Counted from the first letter of the stretch, positions 10,601 through 20,198 are shown. The stretch is DNA of 64,000 bases from an uncultured Pseudodesulfovibrio sp. (GCF_963664965.1 NZ_OY761823.1:1436001-1500000); one strand, 5' to 3'. Notes: a model not told the origin generated them from the letters alone. Translations and numbers: made by a program.

Positions 10601-13600
10601 GCGCAAGTGACGATTACACCGGTTTTGCATCGGCTCACGGCACGAATATCTTTCTGGATATCGACGCGGATTCCGACGCCACGGTGTCGGTGTACGTAAA
10701 AGATCCTTCGCAAGGGGATGTCCCCATCAATGTGGACAATCTCGGAAACCCGGGAAGCGGATATGTCCTGTGCCAAGGCGGCATCCAATACAATACGACT
10801 GCGGACAAGTGGGATACGTTCACGTTTGATGCCTCGGATGCCGGGTATCAGAACGACACCAATGAAGTGACGCTGGTCGTGGTCGCCAACGACGGCGGAC
10901 AGACCAAGTACAGCACCTATTCCTTTACCCTCGATGATGAAGCCCCGGTTGCCGAAGCCGGGAATGCCATCAACTGGGAACCTGCCGACGACACGAGTTC
11001 GCACATCACCGATGGCGACGTGGTGACCAACGCCACCAACGACAAGAGCATTCTCCTGTCCGGGGCCGTTGTCGGGGAAGGCCGCGACGATGTCACCGTC
11101 GAGATATTCGACAGCACCAAGAGCTCGTTGACCGGCGGGTTCGGTGCGCGGGTCTCCCTTGGCATGGCAACGGTCAACGCTGCCGGGGAATGGACGTTTG
11201 AAGTCGGTTCGGATGCCAGCCCCATTGCCGAGGTGTTCCATGAGTTTACCGCCCGTATCGAAGACAGGGCAGGCAACGTCAGGGAAGTCAGTCTGGGAGA
11301 AATCCTTGTTGACAGGGGGACTCCGGTAGAACCCGGCCTCTCCATGATCGGCACCGAGGATACGGACTACACCGATGGTTTACAGGCTGAAACGGGTGGT
11401 GACGGCTACTATCACGACGACAACAACACGCCGACCAACGCGGATGATATCTACTACAATGACAACAATCTGACCGAATTCAGGTTGACCGGACTGGAGA
11501 CGGACCCGGGGTCGGTCCTGACGATCGTGGTCGACGGTGTCGCCCAGCCTTCCGTTGCCATCACAGGTACCGAGTATACGTATCAGCCTTCAGGCGAATT
11601 TGCCGAAGGTTCGCATACCATTGAGGCGTATGTGACTGACGCGGCAGGAAACGAGTCAGCCAAGGCCACCATGAATTTCGAGGTGGACACGGTAAATCCG
11701 GGGCTACAGAGCGATGATATCCGGCTTGCTGCGGATTCCAATACCGGAAGCGCCGACGATACCAGTGATCCGGTTACCAATGCCGAGCATCCCGTGATCG
11801 AGGGTGTGTCCGAGGCCGGGGCAGCCATTTCCGTGGAACTCACCAACGAGCATGGCACCGTGTATGTCGCCAAGACCATAGCCGGAAGCGACGGCTCGTG
11901 GAGCGTGCCTGCCAACAGTGGGGCCGCTATCGAAGTCGGTACCTATGATGTGTCGGTTACGGCCATCGACAAGGCGGGTAATACCACGGTTTTGGACCAT
12001 GCTACTTCCTTTGAGGTGAACCGTGAAGTCAGCGTCACTGACAACACGTTCCGGATGGTGGAGAACAGCGAGAACGACACCGGCTTTGCCGATGACGATC
12101 AGTATACCAAGAACACAGGGCCGAGTTTTTCATGGGAAGCCACGGAAGACGTGACCGCCCAGTTCGTATTTTACAAGAACGGCATTGCGTCGCCCGTCAA
12201 GACCGCTGTCCCCAGAGACAGCGAACTGCACACGGTGGGCGGTGTGACTACGTGGACTCCGGCGGATTTGGATCTGACAGACGGTGAATATACCGTGAAG
12301 GCGGTCTTCATTGACACGGAAGCCGGGAATGAAACAGACCCGGACGACAACACCGTTGATTTCATCATCGATACCACGCCGACCACGCTGTCTGCCGAGC
12401 TGACTTCCGATTCCGGCATCCAGAATGACTGGGTGACCAATCCTGCCGAGGTCCCGGGGGCCGATGGCTCGACCGTGACCATTGAGGGCAGCGCGCCTGC
12501 GGGCACCCCCCTGTCCACTCAGGTACGGATACAGATTTTCTCCAAGGGCGGGGACGGTTCCCTTACGCTGCTTTCTCCTGAAAACAGTGTCGGCGGCCAT
12601 GATTACATGGAAATTGCCGGGGATGGGACGTGGACCTATGACATTGATTCTGCTGATCTCCCCGTGGGGGTCAATGACCTTGTCATCGTTGCCACGGATC
12701 AGGCCGGTAACGAGACCACGATCGAGCAGACACTGGAGATCGATACCGAAGTCACGGCGGGCACGGTCGTGCTTGCGGCCGAATCCAATTCCGGCACCTA
12801 TGAAGCTGACGGCGATTTCATCGACAACAAGACCAACGACGCCACGCCGCGCCTGACGGGTACGGCGGAACCCAATGCCACGGTTGACCTGTATCTGGGC
12901 GACCCGGATGGCGGCGGCACGCTGATTGGCCGTGACATCCCCACTGATGCGGAGGGGAACTGGTATTTCGATGTCGATACCGACACCCGGACCGACGGCA
13001 GTGGATTGCTGCGTCAGACCGTTATCAACATGGATGACACCTCTGCCGATTTGAACGGCACGTCGTACACCTTTGTGGCCAGAGTGACGGACCGTGCCGA
13101 CAACGTCGCGGATGCGACCGGGACCATTGTTCTGGATACGCAGGCACCGGATGAAGGTGCTGCGTACGGCAGGATTCTCCCGACACCGATCACTGTCGGC
13201 ACGCAGACCGTGTATTCCGATACCGGCCTTGACCACACCGACGGGTATACCTCGGAAACGGAGCCGACCCTGATCGGCGAGGTGCCGGAAGGCCATTCGC
13301 GTGTGGATGTATACATCACCTATCCCGGTGATGATCCTGCAAATCCAACGCTCATCGGTACGACCAAGGCCGATGCCAATGGCGATTGGGAACTGGAGTT
13401 CCCGGATAGCGCCACCCCCTTGGCGGGGTCTCCTCTCGGCACGGATTACCAGATCAGCGTCAAGACATGGGATGATGCCGGAAACCAGTCCGATTATTCA
13501 GCGACCAGAACGATCACGATCGATACGAGTGTCGGCGATCTGGATGGCGATCTGGATGATCAGTTGACGGGCGACCAGCCTGCGCGAATTCGGTTCGGTG

Positions 13601-16600
13601 CGGCGTTTGATGCCGCCAATCCTCCGGCGAACGGCTCGGACCCGGTGTCCTATGACGAATCGGATCATACGCTCAAGACGAATCTCACCAATCCTGTTTT
13701 CGACATCACTCTGGAGCCGGATTGCGATACCGTCACCCTGACGCTGATCCGGCTGGACGGCGATGGCAATCCGGTCACCACCCCCGTGGCCGATCAGGAT
13801 ATATTCGTCATCAACCTCGGACCGGGCTACGCGGAAAATCCTCCGGCTGACGGGAACTGGTCCGGCGTGGCCTTCAAGACGTCTGACGGGCAGTTTGCCA
13901 CTATTAACGGAAACTGGCTCCTGACGCTTGAAGGTACTGACAAGGCCGGAAACGCATTTTCTCTGGAAGACAACAATGCCCAGGGCGGCCAGTTGCTGAC
14001 CGTGAACGGCATTCCGCCGGAGTTCGACCTGACCATCGTGGAAGATCAGGCCGGTGACGAAGGGCACGGCCTGTACGCCGGTGACTCCATCCTCAACGCT
14101 CCCAGTGTGCATTTCTCCGGTACGTTCGGCGATGATGTGGATTTCAATGAAATATCGAATGTCAGCATCATCAATTCCGTGACCAACGAAGTCATCAGGA
14201 CGCTGACTGCCGACGAAATAACGGACCGGACATGGACCATGGAAGCCAAGTCCGTGGTTGATGAGGGGGCCAGCAGTTTCTCCTTTTACGTCAGGGCGCA
14301 GGATAACTTCGGTAATGAATTCTGGTATCCGTCTGCAAGTGAGCCGCTGACCTATACCGTGGACCGCAACGGCCCGACACTCAATGAGGATTCCGTTGAT
14401 CTGGTCGACGCTGATGACTCCTTCGGTATTTTCCACGCCACCAACGAAGACAACGTCACCACGGAGACCACGCCCCGCATCGAGTTCGGGAGCGAAGAGA
14501 ATGCCAAGGTCGAACTGTTTATGGACGGTGAGCTTCTGTTCACGGCCATGCCGCCCGATCCTACGGTGGATGGAGCGGAGTACACTTATGCTCTGGGCAG
14601 TGATCCGCTGGGCAGCGGTCTCCCCGCCGGGGTGACGTATAACGCGGCCACCAGAAGGTATACTTTCACGTCAGAGACCCTGACTGATGGCGAGTACGTT
14701 TTTACGCTGCGTGCGACGGACCTTGCGGGCAACAGCCGTTCCCGTGATCTGGCTGTCACCGTTGACCGTGTGTATGAAGACGACAGCCTGACCGCAGACC
14801 TGTCCAGCGCATCCGACAAGGGCATGTTCGGCGACAGTGTCGCGTATACTGATGACAATCTGTCCAACGAGGACCGACCCGAACTTTTCGGCAGGGCAGA
14901 GGCGGGCAGTGCGGTACGCATCTACATGAGGCATTTCGATACCAAGGCGGAAGCCGAGGCCGATACGGACTTCGCTGTCGGTGACGCCGATTGGTACAAC
15001 GACACGCCACATCATGAAATAGTACTCGACGACATGGATACGTCGTGGTCCTGGAATGCGGAAAACATTGACCACAGCGAACTTGAGGACGGTTACTACA
15101 AGGTCATCGTGGTCTCTGAAGATCAGGCCGGAAACAGGCCGCTTCCCGAGACGTTCGTGTTCGGCAAGGACACCGATGCGCCCAGTGAGGTCGGTGACGA
15201 CATTCCTCAGCTGTCTTTCCACTTGCAGGACAAGATCGAAGGGGCCGATCAGGTCACTGAGGGCTCAGAGAGCGCTGGAGAGGTCCAGCGTGCCGACGGT
15301 GAACAGGTATGGTTCACCTCCAACTGGATGCCGACGATCGGCGGTAACGCGGAAGCGGGTTCGCAGGTGCGCGTCGTACTGAGGATCGACAGTGATCTGG
15401 ATGGCAATCTGGATGATCCCACCGCCATTTACAAGGACCTGACCATCGATGTTACCGATCCCTCGGGCGCATGGTCTTTCGACTTTGCCGGAGAAGCGAC
15501 CGGAGCAGGCCGTCTGGCCGACGGACTGTACACGGCCACGGTCATCTGCACTGATCCGGCGGGCAACTCCACGACCATGGACCCGTCGCCGCAGTTCGAG
15601 ATTCGTTCGACGCCTCCCAGCCCGCCCACTATCAGGCTGGATCAGGCCGACGACAGCTATGACGACCAGACCGCCAACGACGGTATCACCAACCAGCGGA
15701 CCAACCTGACGATTACCGGTACGGCCGAGGCCGGGGCGGTGGTGCGTCTGTATCGTTCCGAGGCGCGCGCGAATACCTCCGACCTGATCACGAATGCCTA
15801 TCTGGAAGCGAATATCATCGCCACGTTGACTGCCAATGCCTCGGGCGAGTGGTCATACGAGATTCCGGCCAACGGCACGGACCCGGATACGGGTGATCCC
15901 ATCGTGACGGACGGCTCCTATCGCTACTTCGTGGCCGGTGATTATTTCAACGGTAACACCTACTATTCCATTCAGGCTACCAATGCCGAGGGACACGCCA
16001 TCACCAATGATGACGGTTCGCCTGTCCTCAAGGACCGGACGCCGATTCCTGACAGCGATGAGTTTACCTATCCTGATTATGTTCTGGAGGTGGACACTGC
16101 GTTTGACATTCCCACGACGTTCGAGCTGGGACTGACGCTGGACACTGACACGAGTCTTTCCGAGGAGGAACGCCGGGTCAACAGCAGCCGTATGGATTCG
16201 GGCATAGACAATGATTGGCGCACGCCTGAAGAGATTGCTGCGGGTGTCAATCTCGGTGACCCTGCCGATTTCTGGAAGTCGCCTGACGAATTTACAGGAG
16301 ATTCCTCCTATAATGACTGGAGGGTCAAGACGAGCGGTCCGACCATCGAAGGCAAGGTTGAAGCCGGAAGCATCGTCTATGTTGAGCGGCTTATGCATGT
16401 CGACCTGACGGATGACGGTTTCGACAATCCCGAAGACCAATGGGTCACAGTGGGCATCGTGGATCAGGATTCCACTTCCGAGGGAACGTGGCGTTTCGTC
16501 TTCCCGGCCGAGCACGAGAATGCCGTGTACACGGTGCGTATCCGGGCTGTGGACAAGGCGGGCAACCATTACCAGAGCGAAGAAAAAGAGATCATTATTG

Positions 16601-19245
16601 ATGCGGAAATCAAGGATACGGTTTTCGATCTGACGGATGCTCAGGATACGGAATTGCATTGGGCCGGTGTCGCCGCCGGAACCGAGTGGGAAGACATTGC
16701 CGCGGATGCCACGCTTGAGGGACTGGATTACGTACAGAAGGGCCACCTGCCCACGGCGTTCGAATCCGGCAACGCGGATGACCTGACCACGGAAAACAAT
16801 CTGCTGCTGTCCGGCGAAGTGGAAGCCGGGTCGCGCATGTACCTGACGGATACCCGTCAGGGTGTTACCGTGCCCATCACTCCCGTGCTGGTCCTTGATC
16901 CCGCAGCCATGCTCAATGACGACAGCGCCACCGAGGCCTATTACGTCAAGATCGATGACGCAGGCGATGTGGGGACGTGGGTATGGAAGAGCGCAGCACA
17001 GTTTACCGCCGATCACGGCGCAGACTATGACGGAATATATTTTCACATCAGCAACGACGGCACTTGGGAATACCAGACCGGCGAGCTTGAGGATGTGAAG
17101 CATGCCTATACCATCGAGAACATCGACCTTGCCGGAAACCGGGCGGTGACGACACCGCTGGCCGTTGAGATCGACCATGAGTTTTCGAACGCCGCCATTG
17201 CCCTGAGCATGTCGAGCGATACCGGCCCCTTCGGCGACAATGACCCGGCGTATGATGATCGCATCACCAGCGACGGGACGCCTTCCTTCCGCCTTTACGG
17301 CGACAGCGGGGCCACCTATCTGGTGTACGCCTACCATGTCAATGAAGACGGTACTCTCGGTGACAATATCAACGCTGACGGTACACCTGTGGTTACGGGC
17401 GTCTATGGCGAAGCAGCCGATACCTACGTCACAGTTCCTTTGGCGGACGGCGGCTATCAGTTCCGACTGGTCAACATTTCGGAATCAGGCCATGTGAGCG
17501 AGGCCATCTATCCGCCGACAGAAGCCGACGACACCTATGTGACGAACGATCACTGGGACGAGGGTGGATCAACGCATCCGCTGGTTATTGATACGGTTGC
17601 TCCGGTGATCCGCAATCTGACGGACGAGGGCGTGCCGGGGTATTATGCCCATGTCGAGGATGAGGACCCGGGCGATCCGAACAATGCATGGACCCAGCCC
17701 GTCACGAACAACGGCAGGCCGCTCCCCATCATTATCTCCGGCGATGCGGTTGACGTTGACGGAAATGGTGTGATCGCGGACCTGATCACCACCGACAATA
17801 CGCCGGAAATTCAGGTCTTCGTGGAACCGGGGACCATGATCGCCGTCAGCGGCATGGGGTATTCCTCGTATCTGACCGACCACGACAATGACGGAATCAT
17901 CGTTCTGGACCCGTCCGAGGATCGTAACAGCGGCAATCCGTATGCGAACGGCAGCTATCATTTGAGAATCCGTTTCGGCGACATCGCCGGCAACATATCG
18001 GATTCCGCGCATCCGATGGAATTCGACGTGGTGATCGACTCCAGTGCCCCCAGTGCGAACATCGCTCTGGAATCAGATCCCGGAACATCGTCTTCGGACA
18101 ATCTCGTCAATGTGACGGATCCGGTCTTGACCGGGCGTGTGTCCGCGGATGCCATCAGGTATGAGATCTCCGTTGGGGGCATGACCATCGAACGGCATAT
18201 CGGGGATGGGGATTACGGTGATCTGATAACCGTTGATGGTGCAGAGTACTACAAGTGGACGTACCAGCCGACTTTGGTAAACGGCGAATATGATGTGTCC
18301 ATAACTGCTTGGGACAGGGCCGGAAATGCGCAAAGTGACGGCCTGAATGCGTTCCATCCGGACGATCCCAATACGGTCACGAACGACGTGCCGCTCATCA
18401 TTCATGAAACAGGTGAGCTGCCTATTTATGCCAGTTGTGAATCCAATAGGTCTGGCACACGTTACTATCTGGACATCGACTACTCCGTGAGTGATGCCTA
18501 CAATGATTCCGGCAACGCCTATGCCGGGTCCAACCAACTGATTTTCACCTACCATTACACGGATAACACGTCGTCCACGGAAGTTGTCGAGATGGCGCTG
18601 GGAGAAACGGATTATTCGAACTCCCTGCGGGCGTCTGACGGATATGCTTCCATTGATTTCAAGTTGGTGGACAGCGCCGGAAATGAGTCGGCTACCGGGC
18701 ACGTGGACCTCACGGGTTCTCCGGCTGACGGCGTGTACGATGTGGAGAATGTCACCGGCACCCTGAGCGAAATTCCCGAAACCGTGGATGTCGGTTTCAG
18801 ACTGTCCGGAAGCTTGTCGGACCATTACCTCACGGACGATGTCGAGCCTTCGGATGTGGCAACCATCCGGGCGACCATTACCGGCGACATCGACGGCGAC
18901 GGAACCAGTGAATCCATCACCCAGAATGTGGCAGTGGCTGATGACCACTCGTGGGCCTTGAATTTCAGCAGGGAGTTGGCCGCCGATGAGCGGTACGATC
19001 TTGATCTGTCCGCCCTTTCTGCTGACGGCACTGAAATCTCGCTGGCTCTGAATGAGGGAGATAAGTGGGACCTGAGCTATGACTTCCGGGTTCTGACCGA
19101 GCAGATGGAGGCCGGTGAGGGAGCAGCGTCCCAGGTTGTTTTCGAAGGGGCCGACGAGACTGGAGTGCCAGCTCCACCGCCTGAAACCGAAGACCATGTG
19201 ACCATTGATATCGGTGAAGTGCATGTCGATGAGTACGGATTGTAG
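4690..19245 (+). CDS. Giant Ig-repeat adhesin, type I secretion substrate (SiiE/Bap-like)
   Basis: A 4851-residue, strongly acidic protein with no Sec signal peptide. Residues 1-100 form a small beta-rich N-terminal module, followed by a Q/N/E-rich, probably helical stretch to about 190. About 33 tandem Ig-like domains of roughly 100-160 residues follow. Most end in a [DE]xAGN motif and a short VDT or IDR linker, and have an ITN-P-L-GxAE-G opening. The last 150 residues lack this pattern and end acidic (HVDEYGL), as expected for an uncleaved C-terminal type I signal. No RTX nonapeptides (GGxGxD), no von Willebrand A domain and no LapG-type dialanine site were seen. An AAGAGG ribosome-binding site precedes the ATG. 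Probable role is cell-surface adhesion; ligand unknown. Confidence 0.88.
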   Translation: MAEQNAPNRVEQRTAPSTAYTVEGSPEDYRYVLRGADLVLIDKNNEEHIFLFVGNIMSLDGKVDMTFSNGVTLHSSDLFERSEMVDVQPFYEEEVEWDAQDESDPENQKEGNTPTPDGAEGGPTEDSARDVQAKPTQNLKQQLMQALKENENTSQKHNDDVRNENVAAQHNTNTSDKQGGADNVDPEKMSPTLAPPHISLTDDTNSGSKLDSVTNITTPHFKGTAEPDSKLTLYVDDVEVATGTASAEGEFLFLLDTSYADGTYSVHLTSEKYGLTAQTETLPLEVDTVPPALPSIELAVEYDTGESNSDKLTNDSRPGLEGSYAGGDTSEAGTTLTIQARAHGTDNFLSIGTTTVQENGTWSFRLPAGSGLGDGTYDFQLMAEDVAGNKTDPGAAVLTDVEIDTSAPLLGTELTLDEDSFNPDMTGTESDFITKDSQFELSGTADNDAIVRVYLGNLMIGETTVTGGTWDFDPGDFNFGSQSVVGNSAVLADGTYDLSVVAFDEAGNQSAKVEKTLVIDTTIDAPEISIAGMVDAVEGVYYIGETNPQFTVSGETYSSGTFTLAYKDTGLPVADDIEVLWDQNSNSYTFASPGTLTSGRYVASFSNTDAAGNSNSTTLEFQVETDRPPSPLLSVEDTGAPQVGEDPITNMPTLTISFAPGARLDNIKDVRVYLDGNNPPDLDNDTFFLATKQGDSWILSPEFNLGLQTALNDGYSGTTTDFTYTVVVMDRAGRADKVSGESFESTSFVYDTVAPVISDLELVTDDNSPTFAGIPDDYKVDLDNAALTDADRAEVDVVGAPIYVVPVNPTFGGLCEVGSDLTVILGDDVNSDPTQILRPATGSWTIRFGDTAQSESFALVKGEMNKVTIQSTDKAGNVSEEVLFIKVAGAPPAAPSVDLVDEFNTGSNSDDITRGLDDNTPEDKADNDGLIQLHGNAPGAAYVIITYVDENGDTQTVKTAADSERIPVQDGQWQSPDVLLTDTSTTSHLGTDYTFSVVAYDAANQPSTTSTYTATIDRTTTMPTIDLDSDSAGPSGSATMDYGTGLTGSTDDRTSLTVENNVLTLKGTNAEDGGTVWLLHTFNGSTQELDFAEFKDTILESGGETGEWSIDLTTTDIRLSNDFTTDGVHTFVVRSMDKAGNIVDSAPLSVTFDSTAPGVSSEALDPTQNSSLDERFILANPALDSLDDTYAADTITRNPDFTLTGALTAEATDEADNVAVRVFKDGFQIGVADVVTDASGDVSWTYDFSSGLAEGSRQDYTFHVEVTDRAGNTTIGDDITITVDREPPHIANFELLDTDDSFYDAADPANDLGHDTDNYTNSPTLTLVGSSDVAAPVLLEYSLDGGSTYQSLFAIPNGSEAASGSNWTQNGTGDWTYTVNVDLLSAGLGTTTTENILFRATASDAAGNEISDSFPVSIDRLAPSGTTIDLDTSSDSSDVLGDSIGEPDIGSHTDNRTNADSVLLTGSAEAGARVEIYRVEPGATFNDGSAATRGTLLKVVTADSVTGAWNHTHAFDTDPAGGVDADGEYDFVAVAIDSAGNRSSAAIVPVHRDTEVETTPTLDISDHSYIDSANLPGAGSSTGNPVISAGTHKVDSEGHTYLEKSVITLEGELQGYNGAVDPVAAYVYQDGTIVGKATITGTTWSYEVSSLQDATSYAFSLKVEDSAGNTVETAPLYVKIDTSTEAPSLDLIDDDDTSGNLFYSGTSDPLQGGEDDVTNPGETLTDQNNSDNAFTLEGDVAEVGSTVKLYVARSLGNGTYTAYEEVAGTVTQPSGAGTGWSCVVPDTDISDGDGTYRFKAVAQDAYGNTAEKTIDVVVDSHAPSLLNAYELWLDNDSGAQDLKTNTSTLELHGRLSDTSDQDIVLYIEQDGGTPIRIPSANINWTTGEWSFEYTPTEHHSAGPDLPEGQYSFTLYAEDRAGNLTTYPPGGGTFDVEIDRTLSLPSITLSEDSNTYGGPARADLDHDGDPDGASDDYTGFASAHGTNIFLDIDADSDATVSVYVKDPSQGDVPINVDNLGNPGSGYVLCQGGIQYNTTADKWDTFTFDASDAGYQNDTNEVTLVVVANDGGQTKYSTYSFTLDDEAPVAEAGNAINWEPADDTSSHITDGDVVTNATNDKSILLSGAVVGEGRDDVTVEIFDSTKSSLTGGFGARVSLGMATVNAAGEWTFEVGSDASPIAEVFHEFTARIEDRAGNVREVSLGEILVDRGTPVEPGLSMIGTEDTDYTDGLQAETGGDGYYHDDNNTPTNADDIYYNDNNLTEFRLTGLETDPGSVLTIVVDGVAQPSVAITGTEYTYQPSGEFAEGSHTIEAYVTDAAGNESAKATMNFEVDTVNPGLQSDDIRLAADSNTGSADDTSDPVTNAEHPVIEGVSEAGAAISVELTNEHGTVYVAKTIAGSDGSWSVPANSGAAIEVGTYDVSVTAIDKAGNTTVLDHATSFEVNREVSVTDNTFRMVENSENDTGFADDDQYTKNTGPSFSWEATEDVTAQFVFYKNGIASPVKTAVPRDSELHTVGGVTTWTPADLDLTDGEYTVKAVFIDTEAGNETDPDDNTVDFIIDTTPTTLSAELTSDSGIQNDWVTNPAEVPGADGSTVTIEGSAPAGTPLSTQVRIQIFSKGGDGSLTLLSPENSVGGHDYMEIAGDGTWTYDIDSADLPVGVNDLVIVATDQAGNETTIEQTLEIDTEVTAGTVVLAAESNSGTYEADGDFIDNKTNDATPRLTGTAEPNATVDLYLGDPDGGGTLIGRDIPTDAEGNWYFDVDTDTRTDGSGLLRQTVINMDDTSADLNGTSYTFVARVTDRADNVADATGTIVLDTQAPDEGAAYGRILPTPITVGTQTVYSDTGLDHTDGYTSETEPTLIGEVPEGHSRVDVYITYPGDDPANPTLIGTTKADANGDWELEFPDSATPLAGSPLGTDYQISVKTWDDAGNQSDYSATRTITIDTSVGDLDGDLDDQLTGDQPARIRFGAAFDAANPPANGSDPVSYDESDHTLKTNLTNPVFDITLEPDCDTVTLTLIRLDGDGNPVTTPVADQDIFVINLGPGYAENPPADGNWSGVAFKTSDGQFATINGNWLLTLEGTDKAGNAFSLEDNNAQGGQLLTVNGIPPEFDLTIVEDQAGDEGHGLYAGDSILNAPSVHFSGTFGDDVDFNEISNVSIINSVTNEVIRTLTADEITDRTWTMEAKSVVDEGASSFSFYVRAQDNFGNEFWYPSASEPLTYTVDRNGPTLNEDSVDLVDADDSFGIFHATNEDNVTTETTPRIEFGSEENAKVELFMDGELLFTAMPPDPTVDGAEYTYALGSDPLGSGLPAGVTYNAATRRYTFTSETLTDGEYVFTLRATDLAGNSRSRDLAVTVDRVYEDDSLTADLSSASDKGMFGDSVAYTDDNLSNEDRPELFGRAEAGSAVRIYMRHFDTKAEAEADTDFAVGDADWYNDTPHHEIVLDDMDTSWSWNAENIDHSELEDGYYKVIVVSEDQAGNRPLPETFVFGKDTDAPSEVGDDIPQLSFHLQDKIEGADQVTEGSESAGEVQRADGEQVWFTSNWMPTIGGNAEAGSQVRVVLRIDSDLDGNLDDPTAIYKDLTIDVTDPSGAWSFDFAGEATGAGRLADGLYTATVICTDPAGNSTTMDPSPQFEIRSTPPSPPTIRLDQADDSYDDQTANDGITNQRTNLTITGTAEAGAVVRLYRSEARANTSDLITNAYLEANIIATLTANASGEWSYEIPANGTDPDTGDPIVTDGSYRYFVAGDYFNGNTYYSIQATNAEGHAITNDDGSPVLKDRTPIPDSDEFTYPDYVLEVDTAFDIPTTFELGLTLDTDTSLSEEERRVNSSRMDSGIDNDWRTPEEIAAGVNLGDPADFWKSPDEFTGDSSYNDWRVKTSGPTIEGKVEAGSIVYVERLMHVDLTDDGFDNPEDQWVTVGIVDQDSTSEGTWRFVFPAEHENAVYTVRIRAVDKAGNHYQSEEKEIIIDAEIKDTVFDLTDAQDTELHWAGVAAGTEWEDIAADATLEGLDYVQKGHLPTAFESGNADDLTTENNLLLSGEVEAGSRMYLTDTRQGVTVPITPVLVLDPAAMLNDDSATEAYYVKIDDAGDVGTWVWKSAAQFTADHGADYDGIYFHISNDGTWEYQTGELEDVKHAYTIENIDLAGNRAVTTPLAVEIDHEFSNAAIALSMSSDTGPFGDNDPAYDDRITSDGTPSFRLYGDSGATYLVYAYHVNEDGTLGDNINADGTPVVTGVYGEAADTYVTVPLADGGYQFRLVNISESGHVSEAIYPPTEADDTYVTNDHWDEGGSTHPLVIDTVAPVIRNLTDEGVPGYYAHVEDEDPGDPNNAWTQPVTNNGRPLPIIISGDAVDVDGNGVIADLITTDNTPEIQVFVEPGTMIAVSGMGYSSYLTDHDNDGIIVLDPSEDRNSGNPYANGSYHLRIRFGDIAGNISDSAHPMEFDVVIDSSAPSANIALESDPGTSSSDNLVNVTDPVLTGRVSADAIRYEISVGGMTIERHIGDGDYGDLITVDGAEYYKWTYQPTLVNGEYDVSITAWDRAGNAQSDGLNAFHPDDPNTVTNDVPLIIHETGELPIYASCESNRSGTRYYLDIDYSVSDAYNDSGNAYAGSNQLIFTYHYTDNTSSTEVVEMALGETDYSNSLRASDGYASIDFKLVDSAGNESATGHVDLTGSPADGVYDVENVTGTLSEIPETVDVGFRLSGSLSDHYLTDDVEPSDVATIRATITGDIDGDGTSESITQNVAVADDHSWALNFSRELAADERYDLDLSALSADGTEISLALNEGDKWDLSYDFRVLTEQMEAGEGAASQVVFEGADETGVPAPPPETEDHVTIDIGEVHVDEYGL

Positions 19246-19308
19246 GGCCTCAGCAGATGCCAGAAGGAAATTTGTCAATGTATAGCCGCAAAACCGAGAG
19301 TAGCAGAT

Positions 19309-20175
19309 ATGTCTGATGATAGTGCGCCCCCGTGGCCGGGGTTTGTCGACGCCTTGTCGACAGTCTTGATGATGATGGTGTTCTTCACCTTGCTCATGGT
19401 GCTGGTGGTGGGAACACTCTCATATATGATCGCCTTGAAGGATACGACGCTTGTTCAGGCGGCACCTTCCACCGAGATGACTGAGACCGTGTCCGGCAAG
19501 GACGGCATGGAGTATGATTCCTTTTCCGCGGTCGAGCGGTTGCAGCAGGCTTTGACGACGAAAGCGGTTCTCGGTGAGGAGGATCTTGATCCGAACGCCG
19601 CGGTTTCGCTGATTGCGCTTGAGAAGCTCGAGATGGAAAAAAAGGCTCTTGAGAAGAAATTGCAGGCTGCATTGGCCGCTGCCAAAGCCAGCAAACCGGC
19701 ACCCACGGAAGACGCAGACACTAAGGCGGCTTTGGAGAAAGCTCTGGTACGCATTGCGGAACTGGAAGCCTCCCGCGGCAAGGAAGTTGAGCTGAAAGCG
19801 GGCGAGGAAAAGACCCCACCGCCTTTTATCACCAAAATCGTCAAGGGACTGGACCCCAGAAACCGGATCATCATTTTATACAACCAGTTGACCAGTACGT
19901 TGGAAGACGGCACCAAAGCGGAACTGCTGAAATGGATCAAGACCAACAAGGGAGCGATCAGCTCCAACGGGCTTGAACTGATTGCCGTCCTGAACTTTGA
20001 AGGCGTGTCTTCCAGCACGTCCAATTCCGTCTCTTTCAAGCGTTTGTACGGTTTGATCCGCGTGATCAATGAAGAAGGCGGCATTCCCAAATCAAGAATC
20101 AAGTTCCGCGCTTTGAACGAGGCTGTTCCGGGCACCAATCAGGTGGTGGTCGGCATAGGCAAGGTCGCCCGGTAG
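19309..20175 (+). CDS. MotB-like single-pass subunit with degenerate OmpA-like domain (SiiA-like)
   Basis: A 288-residue protein with a MotB-like N-terminus, PPWPGFVDALSTVLMMMVFF. It has one membrane helix (about 12-42) carrying an acidic residue, Asp14, where MotB and SiiA place the proton-carrying aspartate. A K/E/A-rich coiled coil spans about 80-160. The C-terminal 120 residues have an OmpA/MotB-like alpha-beta pattern (SVSFKRLYGLIRVINEEGG, then PKSRIKF) but without the usual NxxLSxxRA peptidoglycan-binding signature. It is the expected partner of the ExbB/MotA-like subunit at 2021, yet is separated from it by two genes. Role in energising or gating adhesin export is inferred from the SPI-4 parallel. 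Confidence 0.78.
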   Translation: MSDDSAPPWPGFVDALSTVLMMMVFFTLLMVLVVGTLSYMIALKDTTLVQAAPSTEMTETVSGKDGMEYDSFSAVERLQQALTTKAVLGEEDLDPNAAVSLIALEKLEMEKKALEKKLQAALAAAKASKPAPTEDADTKAALEKALVRIAELEASRGKEVELKAGEEKTPPPFITKIVKGLDPRNRIIILYNQLTSTLEDGTKAELLKWIKTNKGAISSNGLELIAVLNFEGVSSSTSNSVSFKRLYGLIRVINEEGGIPKSRIKFRALNEAVPGTNQVVVGIGKVAR

Positions 20176-20198
20176 TCACTCGGCGAGTTGAGGATATT

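Noticed and set aside
4690..19245. RTX toxin or LapA-type adhesin with LapG cleavage.
   Set aside because: No GGxGxD nonapeptides and no dialanine cleavage motif near the N-terminus could be seen.
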